Source: Porticoccaceae bacterium (GTDB taxonomy: Bacteria; Pseudomonadota; Gammaproteobacteria; Pseudomonadales; Porticoccaceae). From it: a stretch of DNA of 64,000 bases. The position numbers were made by a program, and so were the translations under genes. Positions 40,887 to 51,155 of this stretch are shown in pieces (positions within the stretch are counted from its first letter, which is position 1; each line of letters starts with the position of its first letter). The notes below the pieces were generated by a model. It saw nothing but the letters and a program-made list of their open reading frames with translations, was not told where the DNA came from and searched no databases. The DNA lies in contig JAQWIR010000026.1 of the NCBI GenBank assembly GCA_029248755.1, forward strand, positions 1 through 64,000, read 5' to 3'.

Positions 40887-42362
40887 TTAGTCTGACTGAG
40901 TAATGCCAAGTTCAGCCCATAGGTCGTCAATACGCTGTTTAACCTGGGTATCCATTGTTATGGGCTGACCCCATTCGCGGTCAGTTTCTCCAGGCATTTT
41001 ATTGGTTGCATCCAATCCCATTTTTGAGCCAAGACCAGATACAGGAGAGGCAAAATCCAAATAGTCTATGGGGGTGTTATCAATCATCACTGTGTCACGA
41101 GTAGGGTCCATTCTTGTAGTAATTGCCCAGATGACATCTTCCCAATTTCGAATATCTATATCTTCATCGGTAACAATAATAAATTTGGTATACATAAATT
41201 GGCGCAAAAAAGACCAAACGCCCATCATTACTCGTTTGGCATGTCCGGGGAATTGCTTCTTCATGCTGACCACCGCCATGCGGTATGAACAGCCTTCAGC
41301 GGGAAGATAAAAATCAGTAATTTCAGGAAACTGTTTTTGCAAAATTGGCACAAATACTTCGTTGAGCGCTACGCCTAGAATAGCAGGCTCATCCGGCGGT
41401 CTACCGGTGTAAGTACTGTGATAGATAGGGTCTTTACGATGAGTTATGCGCTCAACTGTTAATACTGGAAAACGTTCAACCTCGTTATAATAACCGGTGT
41501 GATCACCAAATGGCCCTTCGTCGGCTTCTTCTCCCGGCTGCAAATAACCTTCTAATATAATCTCTGCAGTAGCAGGTACCTGAAGGTCGCTGCCAAGACA
41601 GGATACAACGGAGGTTTTTTCACCGCGTAAAAGCCCAGCAAAAGCGTATTCAGAGAGGCTATCAGGAACGGGTGTAACAGCACCTAATGTGGTCGCTGGA
41701 TCTGCGCCTAATGCAATGGCGACTGGATAGGGTTTCCCAGGATGTTTAATCTGCCAATCTCTATAGTCTAAAGCGCCACCACGGTGAGCTAGCCAGCGCA
41801 TAATAAGCTTATTTTTAGCTAGCTTTTGCATGCGGTAGATGCCTAAATTTTGGCGTTCTTTATCTGGACCTCGAGTAATAACTAGCGGCCAAGTTATTAA
41901 GGGTGCAACATCACCAGGCCAGCAAGTTTGGATGGGTATTTGCCCCAGATCGACTTGGTCACCTTCAATAACTACGTCTTGGCAGGGTGCATTTTTTACT
42001 GACTTAACAGGCATATTGAGTACCTGTTTAAAATCGTGACGTTTGTCCCATAGATCGCGAAGGTCTTTGGGCGGTTCGGGTTGTTTTAAAAAAGCTAAAA
42101 GTTCGCCCACATCACGCAAAGCAGCGACTGAATCTTGACCCATACCCATAGCAACTCTTTTTGGCGTGCCAAAAAGATTGCATAAAACAGGCATTGAATA
42201 GCCCTTGGGGTTTTCGAAAAGTAGGGCTGGTCCTTTAGCGCGCAATGTGCGGTCGCTAATTTCTGTCATTTCAAGATGTGGATCGACTTCTTGCTTGATA
42301 CGAACCAGCTCACCCTGTTGTTCAAGGAGAGAAATAAAACTACGTAAATCTGAATGTTTCAT
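40887..42362 (-). CDS. ubiD: 4-hydroxy-3-polyprenylbenzoate decarboxylase
   Basis: Prenylated-FMN decarboxylase of ubiquinone synthesis. The 491-residue protein matches UbiD throughout: [19 protein letters not shown] at the start, GIYRMQ, the [12 protein letters not shown] block, [12 protein letters not shown] with the acidic residues of the active site, and [20 protein letters not shown]. The cofactor-making partner ubiX is not in the window. It lies 45 bases after rho on the same strand. Confidence 0.96.
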   Translation of the reverse strand: MKHSDLRSFISLLEQQGELVRIKQEVDPHLEMTEISDRTLRAKGPALLFENPKGYSMPVLCNLFGTPKRVAMGMGQDSVAALRDVGELLAFLKQPEPPKDLRDLWDKRHDFKQVLNMPVKSVKNAPCQDVVIEGDQVDLGQIPIQTCWPGDVAPLITWPLVITRGPDKERQNLGIYRMQKLAKNKLIMRWLAHRGGALDYRDWQIKHPGKPYPVAIALGADPATTLGAVTPVPDSLSEYAFAGLLRGEKTSVVSCLGSDLQVPATAEIILEGYLQPGEEADEGPFGDHTGYYNEVERFPVLTVERITHRKDPIYHSTYTGRPPDEPAILGVALNEVFVPILQKQFPEITDFYLPAEGCSYRMAVVSMKKQFPGHAKRVMMGVWSFLRQFMYTKFIIVTDEDIDIRNWEDVIWAITTRMDPTRDTVMIDNTPIDYLDFASPVSGLGSKMGLDATNKMPGETDREWGQPITMDTQVKQRIDDLWAELGITQSD

Positions 42363-42407
42363 GTAATTGGCTCAATCGTTGTCAGTAAATGAGTGGCGCT
42401 GTGCCAA

Positions 42408-43667
42408 CTATTTACGTTTCATCGCGCCAAAAAATTCACCGTTGCTCTTGAAGCCTTTTAATTTCTCTATCATAAACTCAATAGCAGGCAGATCTTCCAT
42501 ATCATGCAGAAGTTTACGTAGGATCCAAACCCGTTGTAGTTCGGCTTCATCCATCAACAGGTCTTCACGGCGAGTACCAGATCGGCGAACATTAATAGCT
42601 GGGTAGACGCGTTTTTCTGCAATTTTTCGATCAAGAATGAGCTCTAGGTTACCCGTACCTTTAAATTCTTCGTAGATAACCTCATCCATTTTGGATCCAG
42701 TATCAACTAGAGCAGTCGCGATGATGCTAAGGCTGCCGCCATTTTCGATATTACGCGCAGCACCAAAGAATCGTTTAGGCTTTTCAAGCGCATGAGCATC
42801 AACACCACCGGTTAAAACTTTACCAGAGGATGGAATTACAGTGTTGTAAGCTCTGGCTAATCGTGTAACTGAATCTAGTAAAATAACCACGTCTTTTTTG
42901 TGTTCTACTAAACGCTTAGCTTTTTCAATAACCATTTCAGCGACTTGAACATGGCGATTGGGTGGTTCGTCAAAGGTAGAGGCAATCACTTCGCCGCGCA
43001 CAGTGCGCTGCATTTCTGTCACTTCTTCAGGCCGCTCATCAATCAATAGAACAATAATGTAGCATTCGGGATTATTGCGAATAATAGATTGAGCAATATT
43101 CTGCATCATAATGGTTTTACCCGCTTTCGGCGGTGCAACAATAAGTCCGCGCTGGCCTTTACCAATCGGTGATACTAGATCAATCACACGACCCGTAAGA
43201 TCTTCTGTTGAGCCATTGCCAGATTCAAGCAAAAGGGGCTCATCTGGGAAAAGGGGTGTAAGATTTTCGAATAGGATTTTGTTGCGCGCATTTTCTGGCG
43301 CATCGAAATTAATTTCATCAACTTTAAGCATGGCAAAATAACGCTCACCGTCTTTAGGCGGGCGAATTTTTCCAGAGATTCTGTCACCAGTACGTAGATT
43401 AAAGCGTCTAATTTGGCTTGGAGAGACGTAAATGTCATCCGGACCGGCGAGATAAGAAGCGCCTGCAGAGCGCAAAAATCCAAAGCCATCAGGCAAAATC
43501 TCAAGTACTCCATCACCATAGATATCTTCTCCTCCTTTAGCGTGACGCTTAAGAAGAGCGAATATAATGTCTTGTTTGCGAGATCGAGCTAGATTGTCGA
43601 GCCCCATTGAGGCAGTCATTTCTAGAAGTTCGTCAATTGGTTTTTGCTTTAGTTCTGATAGGTTCAT
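42408..43667 (-). CDS. rho: Transcription termination factor Rho
   Basis: Hexameric RNA helicase ending transcription at rut sites. The 419 residues have an N-terminal helical lid, the RNA-binding cold-shock fold ([16 protein letters not shown]), Walker [15 protein letters not shown], Walker [17 protein letters not shown], the Q/R-loop region [25 protein letters not shown], and a C-terminal ERRVYPA-type motif ([11 protein letters not shown]). It lies downstream of trxA, the widely conserved trxA-rho order, with 208 bases between. Confidence 0.98.
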   Translation of the reverse strand: MNLSELKQKPIDELLEMTASMGLDNLARSRKQDIIFALLKRHAKGGEDIYGDGVLEILPDGFGFLRSAGASYLAGPDDIYVSPSQIRRFNLRTGDRISGKIRPPKDGERYFAMLKVDEINFDAPENARNKILFENLTPLFPDEPLLLESGNGSTEDLTGRVIDLVSPIGKGQRGLIVAPPKAGKTIMMQNIAQSIIRNNPECYIIVLLIDERPEEVTEMQRTVRGEVIASTFDEPPNRHVQVAEMVIEKAKRLVEHKKDVVILLDSVTRLARAYNTVIPSSGKVLTGGVDAHALEKPKRFFGAARNIENGGSLSIIATALVDTGSKMDEVIYEEFKGTGNLELILDRKIAEKRVYPAINVRRSGTRREDLLMDEAELQRVWILRKLLHDMEDLPAIEFMIEKLKGFKSNGEFFGAMKRK

Positions 43668-43811
43668 AGGAAGTTCTTAGGATATATGTAATTCGGAGAA
43701 GTTGATGCCTTGACCATTGCCAAGGGTTGATTTTGTTTGAGTGTAGTCTATTGCCGCAGTCAGCACTTAATTTTTTTTTGTGCAAGGGCTTCGAAAAGGG
43801 ACAACTACAAG

Positions 43812-43838
43812 ATTATAGGGTTGTGATTGTAAACGCAA
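43812..43838 (-). promoter_or_regulatory. Candidate rho promoter
   Basis: On the minus strand TATAAT (43817-43812) is preceded by TTGCGT with a 15-base spacer, about 145 bases before the rho start. The spacer is short for sigma-70, so this is tentative. The leader that follows is long, as expected for an autoregulated rho gene. Confidence 0.35.
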
Positions 43839-43875
43839 GCTGAATTTTGCGGCCCCAGATAGGACCGCGAACGCC

Positions 43876-44202
43876 TTAAATCAGGCCATCAACAAACTCA
43901 GTTAGTTGCCCCTTAGAAAGAGCGCCTACCTTTGTAGCCTCTACAGCACCATTTTTAAACACTAAAAGAGTCGGTATGCCGCGAACATTAAACTTTGCCG
44001 CGCTCTCTGGACTAGTGTCTACATCCACTTTGCAAACTTTGATTTTGCCAGCATATTCTATGGCTAGCTCATCGAGTATAGGGGCGATCATTTTGCATGG
44101 ACCGCACCAAGGCGCCCAAAAATCTACTAGTGTTGGCAATTCTGATTGAAGCACGTCAGCTTCAAAGCTGGCATCGGTTGTATGGATAATTGTGTCGCTC
44201 AT
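43876..44202 (-). CDS. trxA: Thioredoxin 1
   Basis: Small redox protein (108 residues) with the active-site motif [11 protein letters not shown], the cis-proline region [12 protein letters not shown] and C-terminal helix. It reduces cytoplasmic disulfides. Located upstream of rho as in many gammaproteobacteria. Confidence 0.97.
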   Translation of the reverse strand: MSDTIIHTTDASFEADVLQSELPTLVDFWAPWCGPCKMIAPILDELAIEYAGKIKVCKVDVDTSPESAAKFNVRGIPTLLVFKNGAVEATKVGALSKGQLTEFVDGLI

Positions 44203-44319
44203 TAGGAAATATCTCCAAAAGACAGGTTTTAATCATTGTTATTGATAAGCTAATAATATCATCAGGGCTAGACCTACACCAATTAATACTTTTTATTTTT
44301 CACTCAAAATTGATAAAAA

Positions 44320-45264
44320 TTACTCAAATGTTGCGACGGTTTCTTTGCCAACTACTGACTTAGGGTCAATATGAATAATAATTTCTGAGTCAGGGTAGAT
44401 CTTTAAAAGCTCAAGCTCTATTTCATCAGATACATTATGAGCCTGGACAAGGGTTAAATCATCCTCAATTTCAAGATGAAACTGAATAAAGGTCATGGTT
44501 CCGGAATGCCGAGTGCGCAAATCATGTATCCCACGTGATTGGGAGTGAGCCAGAACCAGTTGTTTAATCTTTGTTCTTACTTCATCGCTCAGCTCACGAT
44601 CCATAAGCTGATCAAGTGAAATGCTGACGATACTCCAGACACTATAAAGAATATAGCAAGCAATCAGACCGCCAATTATAGGGTCAAATATATTGAGACC
44701 CATAGTTGAAAGCCACAAAGCGAGAATAACCGCGCAATTCACTAAAATATCAGACTTATAGTGTAAGGCATCAGCGCGGATGGCGACGGACCGAGTTTTT
44801 TTAATCACATACTGTTGAAAGCTCACTAAGCCAAGGGTCGCGATAATTGAAATAGCCATCACAGCTATCCCAGAAAACGCGTGTTTGATTTCGGCGGGGT
44901 TTAAAAATGTCTGAGCGGCTTCAAGCAATAAGAATAGCGAGGATCCAGCAATAAACAGAGATTGACTTAAGCCGGCTAGCGCTTCAGCTTTGCCGTGGCC
45001 AAATCGATGCTCTTTATCGGCCGGTGTTAGGGCATGCCTGACGGCAATTAAATTAATAATTGAAGCGAAAGCATCCAATACAGAATCTACCAAAGTCGCC
45101 AAAAGGCTGACCGAGTCTGAGCGCCCCCAAGCAATTAATTTCACAATGATTAAGAAGACTGCAACGCTAACAGAGGCATAGGTGGCCCAGCGTATTAATC
45201 TCGCTGATTCTGTAGGCACTGAATTTTTAGCGCTACTGAGACTGTTAGTACTATTAGTTTTCAA
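44320..45264 (-). CDS. Cation diffusion facilitator (FieF-like)
   Basis: Six-helix divalent metal exporter (iron, zinc or cadmium in relatives). The 314 residues contain the metal-site motifs DSVLDAFASIINL in helix 2 and HYKSDILVNCAVI in helix 5, the loop HRFGHGKAEALAGL, and a C-terminal cytoplasmic domain with the metal-binding HSGTMTFIQFHLEI. The longest frame starts with TTG (45264); GTG at 45219 is an alternative. Probably fieF, but the metal cannot be told from sequence. Confidence 0.9.
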   Translation of the reverse strand: MKTNSTNSLSSAKNSVPTESARLIRWATYASVSVAVFLIIVKLIAWGRSDSVSLLATLVDSVLDAFASIINLIAVRHALTPADKEHRFGHGKAEALAGLSQSLFIAGSSLFLLLEAAQTFLNPAEIKHAFSGIAVMAISIIATLGLVSFQQYVIKKTRSVAIRADALHYKSDILVNCAVILALWLSTMGLNIFDPIIGGLIACYILYSVWSIVSISLDQLMDRELSDEVRTKIKQLVLAHSQSRGIHDLRTRHSGTMTFIQFHLEIEDDLTLVQAHNVSDEIELELLKIYPDSEIIIHIDPKSVVGKETVATFE

Positions 45265-45331
45265 GGTAAATTCAAGTTCTTGTTAGTAAGCCGTTATTGT
45301 AGCAAAAAAAACATTACCAAAAACTAGGAGC

Positions 45332-46471
45332 TTAAGAAAAACGCTGCAATATAGTGTCGAGGTAGCGCGCACCTAAATCGGTGGTGCAATAATTAGAACG
45401 CAGCGGTTTCAAAAATCCCTCATCTTGTAGCAGTTTTATTTGAGGATAAATGTCTTCAGGTAAAAGGCCTGTGCGAGCGGCGAATAAGTCATCACTGGTG
45501 CCAGAGGCGAGACGTAAAGCATTCATCATAAACTCCAGAGGTAACTGATCGCGAGAAATAGGCTGGCTAGACGTCAATGCCGTAGTTTTGTGACTCAGGT
45601 AATGATTGGGCTGGCGTGTTTTTGCCGTGCGAATAATTTTATTTTGACCAGGCAGTGTTATTTTACCATGAGCGCCGGCGCCAATACCCAGGTAATCGCC
45701 AAATTGCCAATAATTGATATTATGGTTACAGCGCTCAGCATCTTGTGCAAAAGCAGAAATTTCGTACTGTACAAAGCCTGCATCGGCCAGTGTTTGCTGA
45801 CCCAGATCTTGGATATCCGCAAGCTGGTCTTCAATAGGCAGAATAGGTGGCTTAGAGTAAAAAGCGGTATTGGGCTCGATGGTAAGCTGGTACCAAGATA
45901 AATGAGTTGCGCCTGTTTCGATGGCAATGTCTAGGTCATTTATTGCTTGAGTGCGCGTTTGATTGGGCAATCCATGCATCAAATCGATATTTAAGCGCTC
46001 AAAGCCTGAATTTTGTGCCATTGCAATGGCTCTGAGCGCGTTATCCCCATCATGGATCCGACCCAAAGCTTTTAGATGATCATTGTTAAAGCTTTGCACC
46101 CCTAGGGAAAGTCGATTGACACCCGCTGAGTTAAAGTCAGAAAATTTTTGTTGTTCTGCGGTGCCCGGATTAGCCTCTAATGTTATTTCTATATTATCTT
46201 CAAAACCTATCAGTGTTTCTGCCCACTGAATAATTTTTTCTATAGCGCGCGCAGAAAAAAGGCTGGGCGTGCCGCCGCCAAAAAAAATAGAGTGAATTTT
46301 TCTATTTTGCACCCAAGGCAGATCATTTTCAAGATCTCGAAAAAGAGCACTTATATAAGCATTTTCGGGGATTTTATCGACACTTTCGTGGGAGTTAAAG
46401 TCACAATAGGGGCATTTTTTAATACACCAAGGAATATGCACATACAGCGATAAAGGTGGTAGATCCAACAT
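45332..46471 (-). CDS. hemW: Radical SAM heme chaperone HemW
   Basis: The 379-residue protein has the radical SAM cluster motif YVHIPWCIKKCPYCDFNSH (CX3CX2C) near the N-terminus and the GGGTPSLF glycine motif, then LSLGVQSFN and LPNQT. It lacks the fourth cysteine typical of coproporphyrinogen oxidase HemN, so HemW, a heme-binding chaperone, is favoured. Its ATG overlaps the rdgB stop by one base. Confidence 0.94.
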   Translation of the reverse strand: MLDLPPLSLYVHIPWCIKKCPYCDFNSHESVDKIPENAYISALFRDLENDLPWVQNRKIHSIFFGGGTPSLFSARAIEKIIQWAETLIGFEDNIEITLEANPGTAEQQKFSDFNSAGVNRLSLGVQSFNNDHLKALGRIHDGDNALRAIAMAQNSGFERLNIDLMHGLPNQTRTQAINDLDIAIETGATHLSWYQLTIEPNTAFYSKPPILPIEDQLADIQDLGQQTLADAGFVQYEISAFAQDAERCNHNINYWQFGDYLGIGAGAHGKITLPGQNKIIRTAKTRQPNHYLSHKTTALTSSQPISRDQLPLEFMMNALRLASGTSDDLFAARTGLLPEDIYPQIKLLQDEGFLKPLRSNYCTTDLGARYLDTILQRFS

Positions 46472-47079
46472 TAGATGGATTGTTGCTTTAGCTTTTCGAG
46501 CAGATCAGCAATGGCTTTCCCGCGGTGACTGATAGCATTTTTAACTGATTTCTCTAGTTCTGCTGCATGGCAGTTTGCGTCAGCGGGCTTAAATACTGGA
46601 TCATAGCCAAAGCCCTCACTGCCTTTTTCTTCAAAGGCAATTTCACCCTCCCAGGTGCCTTGACATAAAATAGGCGTGGGATCAGAGCCATGGGCCATAA
46701 CCGCAATCACTGTTTGGTATCTGGCGCTTCGCTTGTGAGCGGGAGCATCTTGCATTTCAGACATTAGTTTGTCGAGATTGCTTTTGTCGGTAGCGCCCTT
46801 GCCAGAAAAACGAGCAGAATAAATACCAGGGGCTCCCTGTAGGTAATCAACCTCAAGCCCAGAATCATCGGCAATTGCAGGCAGGCCAGATATTTGCGCT
46901 GCATGACGCGCCTTTAGTATGGCATTTTCAACAAAGGTAAGACCCGTTTCCTCGGCATCTTCAATACCTAGCTGTTGTTGAGGGATAATATTAATCCCAA
47001 GGCCACTCAACATATCCTGCAGCTCTTTGATTTTGCCTTTATTGGCACTGGCGAGCACCAAATCTTTTATCTCTATCAC
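46471..47079 (-). CDS. rdgB: XTP/dITP pyrophosphatase RdgB
   Basis: House-cleaning nucleotidase for non-canonical purine triphosphates. The 202-residue protein shows SANKGKIKELQDML at the start, AIADDSGLEVDYLQGAPGIYSARFSG, and the C-terminal SHRGKAIADL. The start is GTG (47079). It is coupled to hemW by a TAATG overlap and follows the DUF4426 gene by 24 bases, the conserved metX-metW-DUF4426-rdgB-hemW order. Confidence 0.96.
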   Translation of the reverse strand: MIEIKDLVLASANKGKIKELQDMLSGLGINIIPQQQLGIEDAEETGLTFVENAILKARHAAQISGLPAIADDSGLEVDYLQGAPGIYSARFSGKGATDKSNLDKLMSEMQDAPAHKRSARYQTVIAVMAHGSDPTPILCQGTWEGEIAFEEKGSEGFGYDPVFKPADANCHAAELEKSVKNAISHRGKAIADLLEKLKQQSI

Positions 47080-47103
47080 GCTGTATTTCTCTTAGGGTTA
47101 AGA

Positions 47104-47535
47104 TTAGTTGTGATACATTTTCTTTTGGAATTTAAAATTGTATGGTCCTTGGTTGTTGGCGTCATCCACCGAGATTTTAAACGTTAAAAGATCTTCGTTT
47201 TCAAACTCAAAAGGGGCTAAGTAATAAATGCTGTTTTGTTCTTTTATAGGAATAAACTCAAGCTTTTGGGATTGTTGAAAAATATTGAATACCCGTCCAG
47301 AAATTGTTGCCGGCTCACCCTTACCTAGGGTTTTGACTACGGCGATATTGACTAGTCCTTTGTCCTTTCCGCGAACGAAATTGTAGGCCACAGCCACTTC
47401 TGGCGCTATAAATGAGCTATCAAAAGCGCTATAAAAGATTTTCGCATCACCATGCTGTTTAAAATGACTTTGTTTGATAGCCTCTGCGGTTAGGGAAGAG
47501 GTGACAAGCATGGATAGTAGCATCAGGTACTTCAT
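47104..47535 (-). CDS. Periplasmic DUF4426 family protein
   Basis: Secreted protein of unknown function, 143 residues from the ATG at 47535, chosen because it opens a clean signal peptide (KYLMLLSMLVTSSLTAEA). The mature part has FYSAFDSSFIAPEVAVAYNFVRGKDKGLVNIAV, typical of DUF4426, predicted to be beta-rich. A frame open from 47616 overlaps metW and is not needed. Its place between metW and rdgB is conserved in relatives. Confidence 0.85.
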   Translation of the reverse strand: MKYLMLLSMLVTSSLTAEAIKQSHFKQHGDAKIFYSAFDSSFIAPEVAVAYNFVRGKDKGLVNIAVVKTLGKGEPATISGRVFNIFQQSQKLEFIPIKEQNSIYYLAPFEFENEDLLTFKISVDDANNQGPYNFKFQKKMYHN

Positions 47536-47567
47536 TAAAATTTTCTCTCTGTATTGCAGGCAATCAA

Positions 47568-48158
47568 TTAACGGCTTAGATGATAAACCGCAGTTTCGGT
47601 AAATAGATTTGGCCACACTGATTTAAGCATGGCGTCGGGAAAGCCATTGGCTAAAAACTGACGGTGCAAGATTTTAATATTTCGTTCTTTACACAATGCT
47701 TCAAAATCATCATAGGTGAAAAAGTGAATATTGGGGGTGTCATACCATTGATAGGCCAACTGCTTAGTTACCGGCATTCTTCCACGCAAGCTTAAATAGG
47801 CCCGGGTGCGCCAATTGCCAAAGTTGGGAAAGGTGACAATGCCCTTGGCGCCAATTCGCAAAATCTCGTCTAACACTAAATGAGGATAACGAAGGGCCTG
47901 CAGTGTGTGAGTCATTAGAACTGTATCAAAGCTTTGGTCGGCGAAATTTTTAAGGCCCTTATTGAGGTCCTGCTCAATAACATTAACTCCTTTTTCCACG
48001 CAGCTGGCTATGGAATTAGGGTCAATTTCTAAGCCATAGCCGCGAACTTGACGCTGGTCTCTTATGCTGGCTAGCAGAGAGCCATCACCACAGCCTACAT
48101 CTAGAACTCGCGACTCAGGTTCAATCCACTGCTTTATAAAGTCGATATTATGGTTCAT
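47568..48158 (-). CDS. metW: Methionine biosynthesis protein MetW
   Basis: Methyltransferase-like partner of MetX. The 196 residues contain the SAM-binding fold LDVGCGDGSLLASI, VIEQDLNKGL, TVLMTHTLQAL and the NFGNWRTRAYL block typical of MetW. It overlaps metX by four bases (ATGA), so the two are translationally coupled; MetW is thought to modulate the acyltransferase. Confidence 0.95.
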   Translation of the reverse strand: MNHNIDFIKQWIEPESRVLDVGCGDGSLLASIRDQRQVRGYGLEIDPNSIASCVEKGVNVIEQDLNKGLKNFADQSFDTVLMTHTLQALRYPHLVLDEILRIGAKGIVTFPNFGNWRTRAYLSLRGRMPVTKQLAYQWYDTPNIHFFTYDDFEALCKERNIKILHRQFLANGFPDAMLKSVWPNLFTETAVYHLSR

Positions 48159-49336
48159 TGGGCGCCCTCAAGTTGATCGGCTAGCCTACTCAAATAACCA
48201 CCAAGCGCGGCTTGATAGCGCTCATTGGGTAACAAAAATGCGTCATGGCCATGATCTGAGTCAATGGCAATATATGAAACATCTTTGCCAGCGGCGATAA
48301 GCGCATCAGTAATTTCTCGCGATCTTGTAGGGGAGAAGCGCCAATCACTACTAAAGGATACGACCAAAAATTTACACTGAGCATGACTAAATGCCGCGAT
48401 AGGGTCGTGGTTATATTCTCTTGCCAGGTCAAAGTAGTCGAGCATTTTGGTGATCAGAATATAAGAGTTGGCATCAAAAAAATCAGAAAATTTATCGCCC
48501 TGATAATTTAAATAACTCTCAATTTGAAACTCAACGGGCTCAGTTTTGCCTTGAAGTAGGTCCCCCGCTTTAAGATCCCGGCCAAATTTTTGACCCATTA
48601 ATTCATCGGACAAATAGGTCACATGTCCAATCATGCGAGCTAATGCAAGCCCTTGATGGGGGATTTTGTTTTCTTGCAAATAGTTACCACCGCAAAAATC
48701 AGCATCAGATTTTATTGCCTTACGAGCAATTTCATTAAAGGCTATATTTTGCGCGGTAAGTTTCATAGAGGAGGCGATAACCACAGCATGTTGCAACTTA
48801 TCTGGGTGCTCAAGGGACCAGCGCATGGCTTGCATGCCGCCAAGACTACCGCCTACTACCGCGGCCCAACAGTCAATATTAAGGTGTTCCATTAATAGCC
48901 GTTGTGACTCTACCCAGTCTCTTGCTCTTACGGGGGGGAAGTCTGCGCCATAGGGCTTGCCCGTCTCAGGATTTTCTGAAGTGGGCCCAGTACTGCCAAA
49001 ACAGCTACCTATATTATTGACGCATATAATAAAAAAACGGTTGCTATCAATGGGTTTGCCCGGGCCAATGTATTGATCCCACCATCCGGGTTTGGCATCC
49101 TGTTCATAAATACCCGCGGCATGATGATTGCCGCTTAGAGCATGACAGATAAGGATAGCATTAGTGTTGTTTTTATTGAGCGTGCCATATGTCTCATAAA
49201 CTAGCGTATGGTTGGGCAGCACAACGCCACAGGCGAGCTTGAGCGGTTGCTCTATCACTGCTGTTTGAGGTTTCACTAGCCCCACTGATCCGCTACGATC
49301 GTTTTGTATCTCTGATGTTTCTAATGACATAGGCAA
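48155..49336 (-). CDS. metX: Homoserine O-acyltransferase
   Basis: Alpha/beta-hydrolase-fold enzyme that activates homoserine in methionine synthesis. The 393-residue protein shows HALSGNHHAAG, NNIGSCFGSTGP, the nucleophile elbow VVGGSLGGMQAMRWS, and the catalytic aspartate and histidine near the end (SSDWRFSP, DSDHGHDAFLL). Whether the acyl donor is acetyl- or succinyl-CoA cannot be settled by eye. It is followed by metW. Divergent from tas. Confidence 0.95.
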   Translation of the reverse strand: MPMSLETSEIQNDRSGSVGLVKPQTAVIEQPLKLACGVVLPNHTLVYETYGTLNKNNTNAILICHALSGNHHAAGIYEQDAKPGWWDQYIGPGKPIDSNRFFIICVNNIGSCFGSTGPTSENPETGKPYGADFPPVRARDWVESQRLLMEHLNIDCWAAVVGGSLGGMQAMRWSLEHPDKLQHAVVIASSMKLTAQNIAFNEIARKAIKSDADFCGGNYLQENKIPHQGLALARMIGHVTYLSDELMGQKFGRDLKAGDLLQGKTEPVEFQIESYLNYQGDKFSDFFDANSYILITKMLDYFDLAREYNHDPIAAFSHAQCKFLVVSFSSDWRFSPTRSREITDALIAAGKDVSYIAIDSDHGHDAFLLPNERYQAALGGYLSRLADQLEGAQ

Positions 49337-49521
49337 ATCTATTCGAATTATGGGTTACAAGTCTAAGAGCGCCCAGACGTTTAAGCAATAGTATAGGCTC
49401 AAAGTTTTGTTTATATCGTAAACAGCTGCAACTACATACAGGCCCACCACTGATTTTTACTACTATACCTGATAAGGTTTGATGGTTTTAATTAAATTAC
49501 ACTGATTTGCGAGAAAGTATT

Positions 49522-50571
49522 ATGAAATATCGGTCACTAGGCAAAACAGGATTACAGGTGCCATTAATTGGTTTGGGCACTATGACATGGGGCGAGCAGA
49601 ACAATCTTCAACAGGCCTGTGAGCAGATGGATTATGCCCTTTCCCGAGGGGTCAACCTATTTGATGTGGCAGAAATGTATCCTGTGCCGCCCCGACCTGA
49701 AACAGTGGGTGCAACCGAGCACTGTGTCGGCGAGTGGTTGGCGCAAACAGGTAAGCGCGCAGAGGTTATTCTTGCGACTAAGGTAACCGGTCGCGCTGAC
49801 CAAAAGAATTCTGCGCTTGCACATATTCGCAACGGGGCACGACTGAGTAAAGACCATATACGCAGAGCTATTGAAGGCTCCCTTGAGCGCATGCAAACGG
49901 ATTATATAGATCTCTATCAGGTTCACTGGCCTGAGCGCGCCACCAATTTTTTTGGCGCTCGTGGTTATACCCACAATCCTGATGGTGATGGTATAGCCAT
50001 AGAAGAAACCCTCAAAGCACTGGCTGAATTGGTTGATGAAGGCCTGGTAAAGCATATTGGGATTTCTAATGAAACGCCTTGGGGAACGATGGAGTACCTG
50101 CGTCTAGCCGCTAATCATGGACTGCCCACAGTAGCTAGTATCCAAAATGTATACAATTTATTGAGCCGTCAATTTGAAACAGGTCTTGCCGAGATGTCTA
50201 TTAGAGAGGAGGTGGGTTTGTTAGCATACTCACCTATGGCCTTTGGTATGTTGAGCGGAAAATATCTTGGAGGCGATAAACCCAAGGGAGCGCGGTTGAC
50301 ACTATTTGATCGTTTTACCCGCTATGACAGCCCCCAATCATTGGCAGCTACTGAGGCCTATGCAAAAATCGCCAGTGAACAAGGTATAAGTCTGGCGCAA
50401 ATGTCTTTGGCTTTTGTATGTCAGCAGCCATTTGTGGCAAGTTGTCTTATTGGCGCAACCACTATTGAACAATTAAAAGAAAATATTGATGCGGTTGATA
50501 TTACCCTGTGTGATGAAGTGCTAGCAGAGATAGAGGCTGTGCATAATTGCTATCCAGACCCTGCCCCTTGA
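49522..50571 (+). CDS. tas: Aldo/keto reductase Tas
   Basis: NADP-dependent oxidoreductase close to E. coli Tas along its length. The 349-residue protein (ATG 49522 after a GAGAAAG Shine-Dalgarno) has GLGTMTWGEQN, DVAEMYPVPPRPETVG with the catalytic tyrosine, YQVHWPERATNFFG, IGISNETPWG and GLAEM...LLAYSPMAFGMLSGKYL. The physiological substrate is unknown; E. coli tas complements a prephenate dehydrogenase defect. It converges on yggT. Confidence 0.95.
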   Translation: MKYRSLGKTGLQVPLIGLGTMTWGEQNNLQQACEQMDYALSRGVNLFDVAEMYPVPPRPETVGATEHCVGEWLAQTGKRAEVILATKVTGRADQKNSALAHIRNGARLSKDHIRRAIEGSLERMQTDYIDLYQVHWPERATNFFGARGYTHNPDGDGIAIEETLKALAELVDEGLVKHIGISNETPWGTMEYLRLAANHGLPTVASIQNVYNLLSRQFETGLAEMSIREEVGLLAYSPMAFGMLSGKYLGGDKPKGARLTLFDRFTRYDSPQSLAATEAYAKIASEQGISLAQMSLAFVCQQPFVASCLIGATTIEQLKENIDAVDITLCDEVLAEIEAVHNCYPDPAP

Positions 50572-50586
50572 GTAAAGACTCAGCGA

Positions 50587-51150
50587 CTACGAAAGTAGTG
50601 GGCGAATTTGCATAGCAATGATGGGAAGAATTTGGGCGCGAATAATCATTAGTGTAAAAATTGCAACCATTGGCGATATATCAATCATCCCTAAAGGCGG
50701 AATAAATCGTCTGAAAACATTGGTATAGGGCAAGATTACCTGTCCAATTAGGCGCGCTGCTGGATGGGGTGGTGTTCCGACCCAGCTGAAAATAACCAAA
50801 ATAAATACACCATAAAAATAAAGGGTAATTAGTGTACGTAATAGTTCAAAAGCAGCGAGCGTCAAATAGGCAAAAATTCCTATACTAAGGAGTCCATTTG
50901 CTGCTGCAATTACAACAAAAAAACTCCACTTAACTAAAATAGCAGCGATTAATGCCGCCAAATTAAATCGTCCCATAGTGGGGATTAGCTTTTCTAGGGG
51001 AGCAACAATCGGCGCGCATATTTTAAGTATGCCTTGAGACACCGGGTTGTAAAAATCTGCCTGAGTGAGTTGCAGTAAAAGGCGAATCAAAAGCAGGGTG
51101 GCAATGATATCAGTGGCGTATTTTACGATAAAAATTAATGTTTCATTCAT
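50587..51150 (-). CDS. yggT: YggT family membrane protein
   Basis: The 187-residue integral membrane protein has two YGGT domains, each a pair of helices with a LLRLLLQLTQADFYNPVSQ- or PHPAARLIGQVILPYTNVFRRFIPPLG-type loop. Function is poorly known; relatives are linked to osmotic or division roles. It follows proC by five bases in the conserved yggS-proC-yggT order. Confidence 0.93.
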   Translation of the reverse strand: MNETLIFIVKYATDIIATLLLIRLLLQLTQADFYNPVSQGILKICAPIVAPLEKLIPTMGRFNLAALIAAILVKWSFFVVIAAANGLLSIGIFAYLTLAAFELLRTLITLYFYGVFILVIFSWVGTPPHPAARLIGQVILPYTNVFRRFIPPLGMIDISPMVAIFTLMIIRAQILPIIAMQIRPLLS

Positions 51151-51155
51151 AGTGT

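Noticed and set aside
44529-44540. CACGTG in the cation transporter gene as another parS
   Set aside because: The flanking bases do not match TGTTN/NAACA, so only the hexamer is shared.
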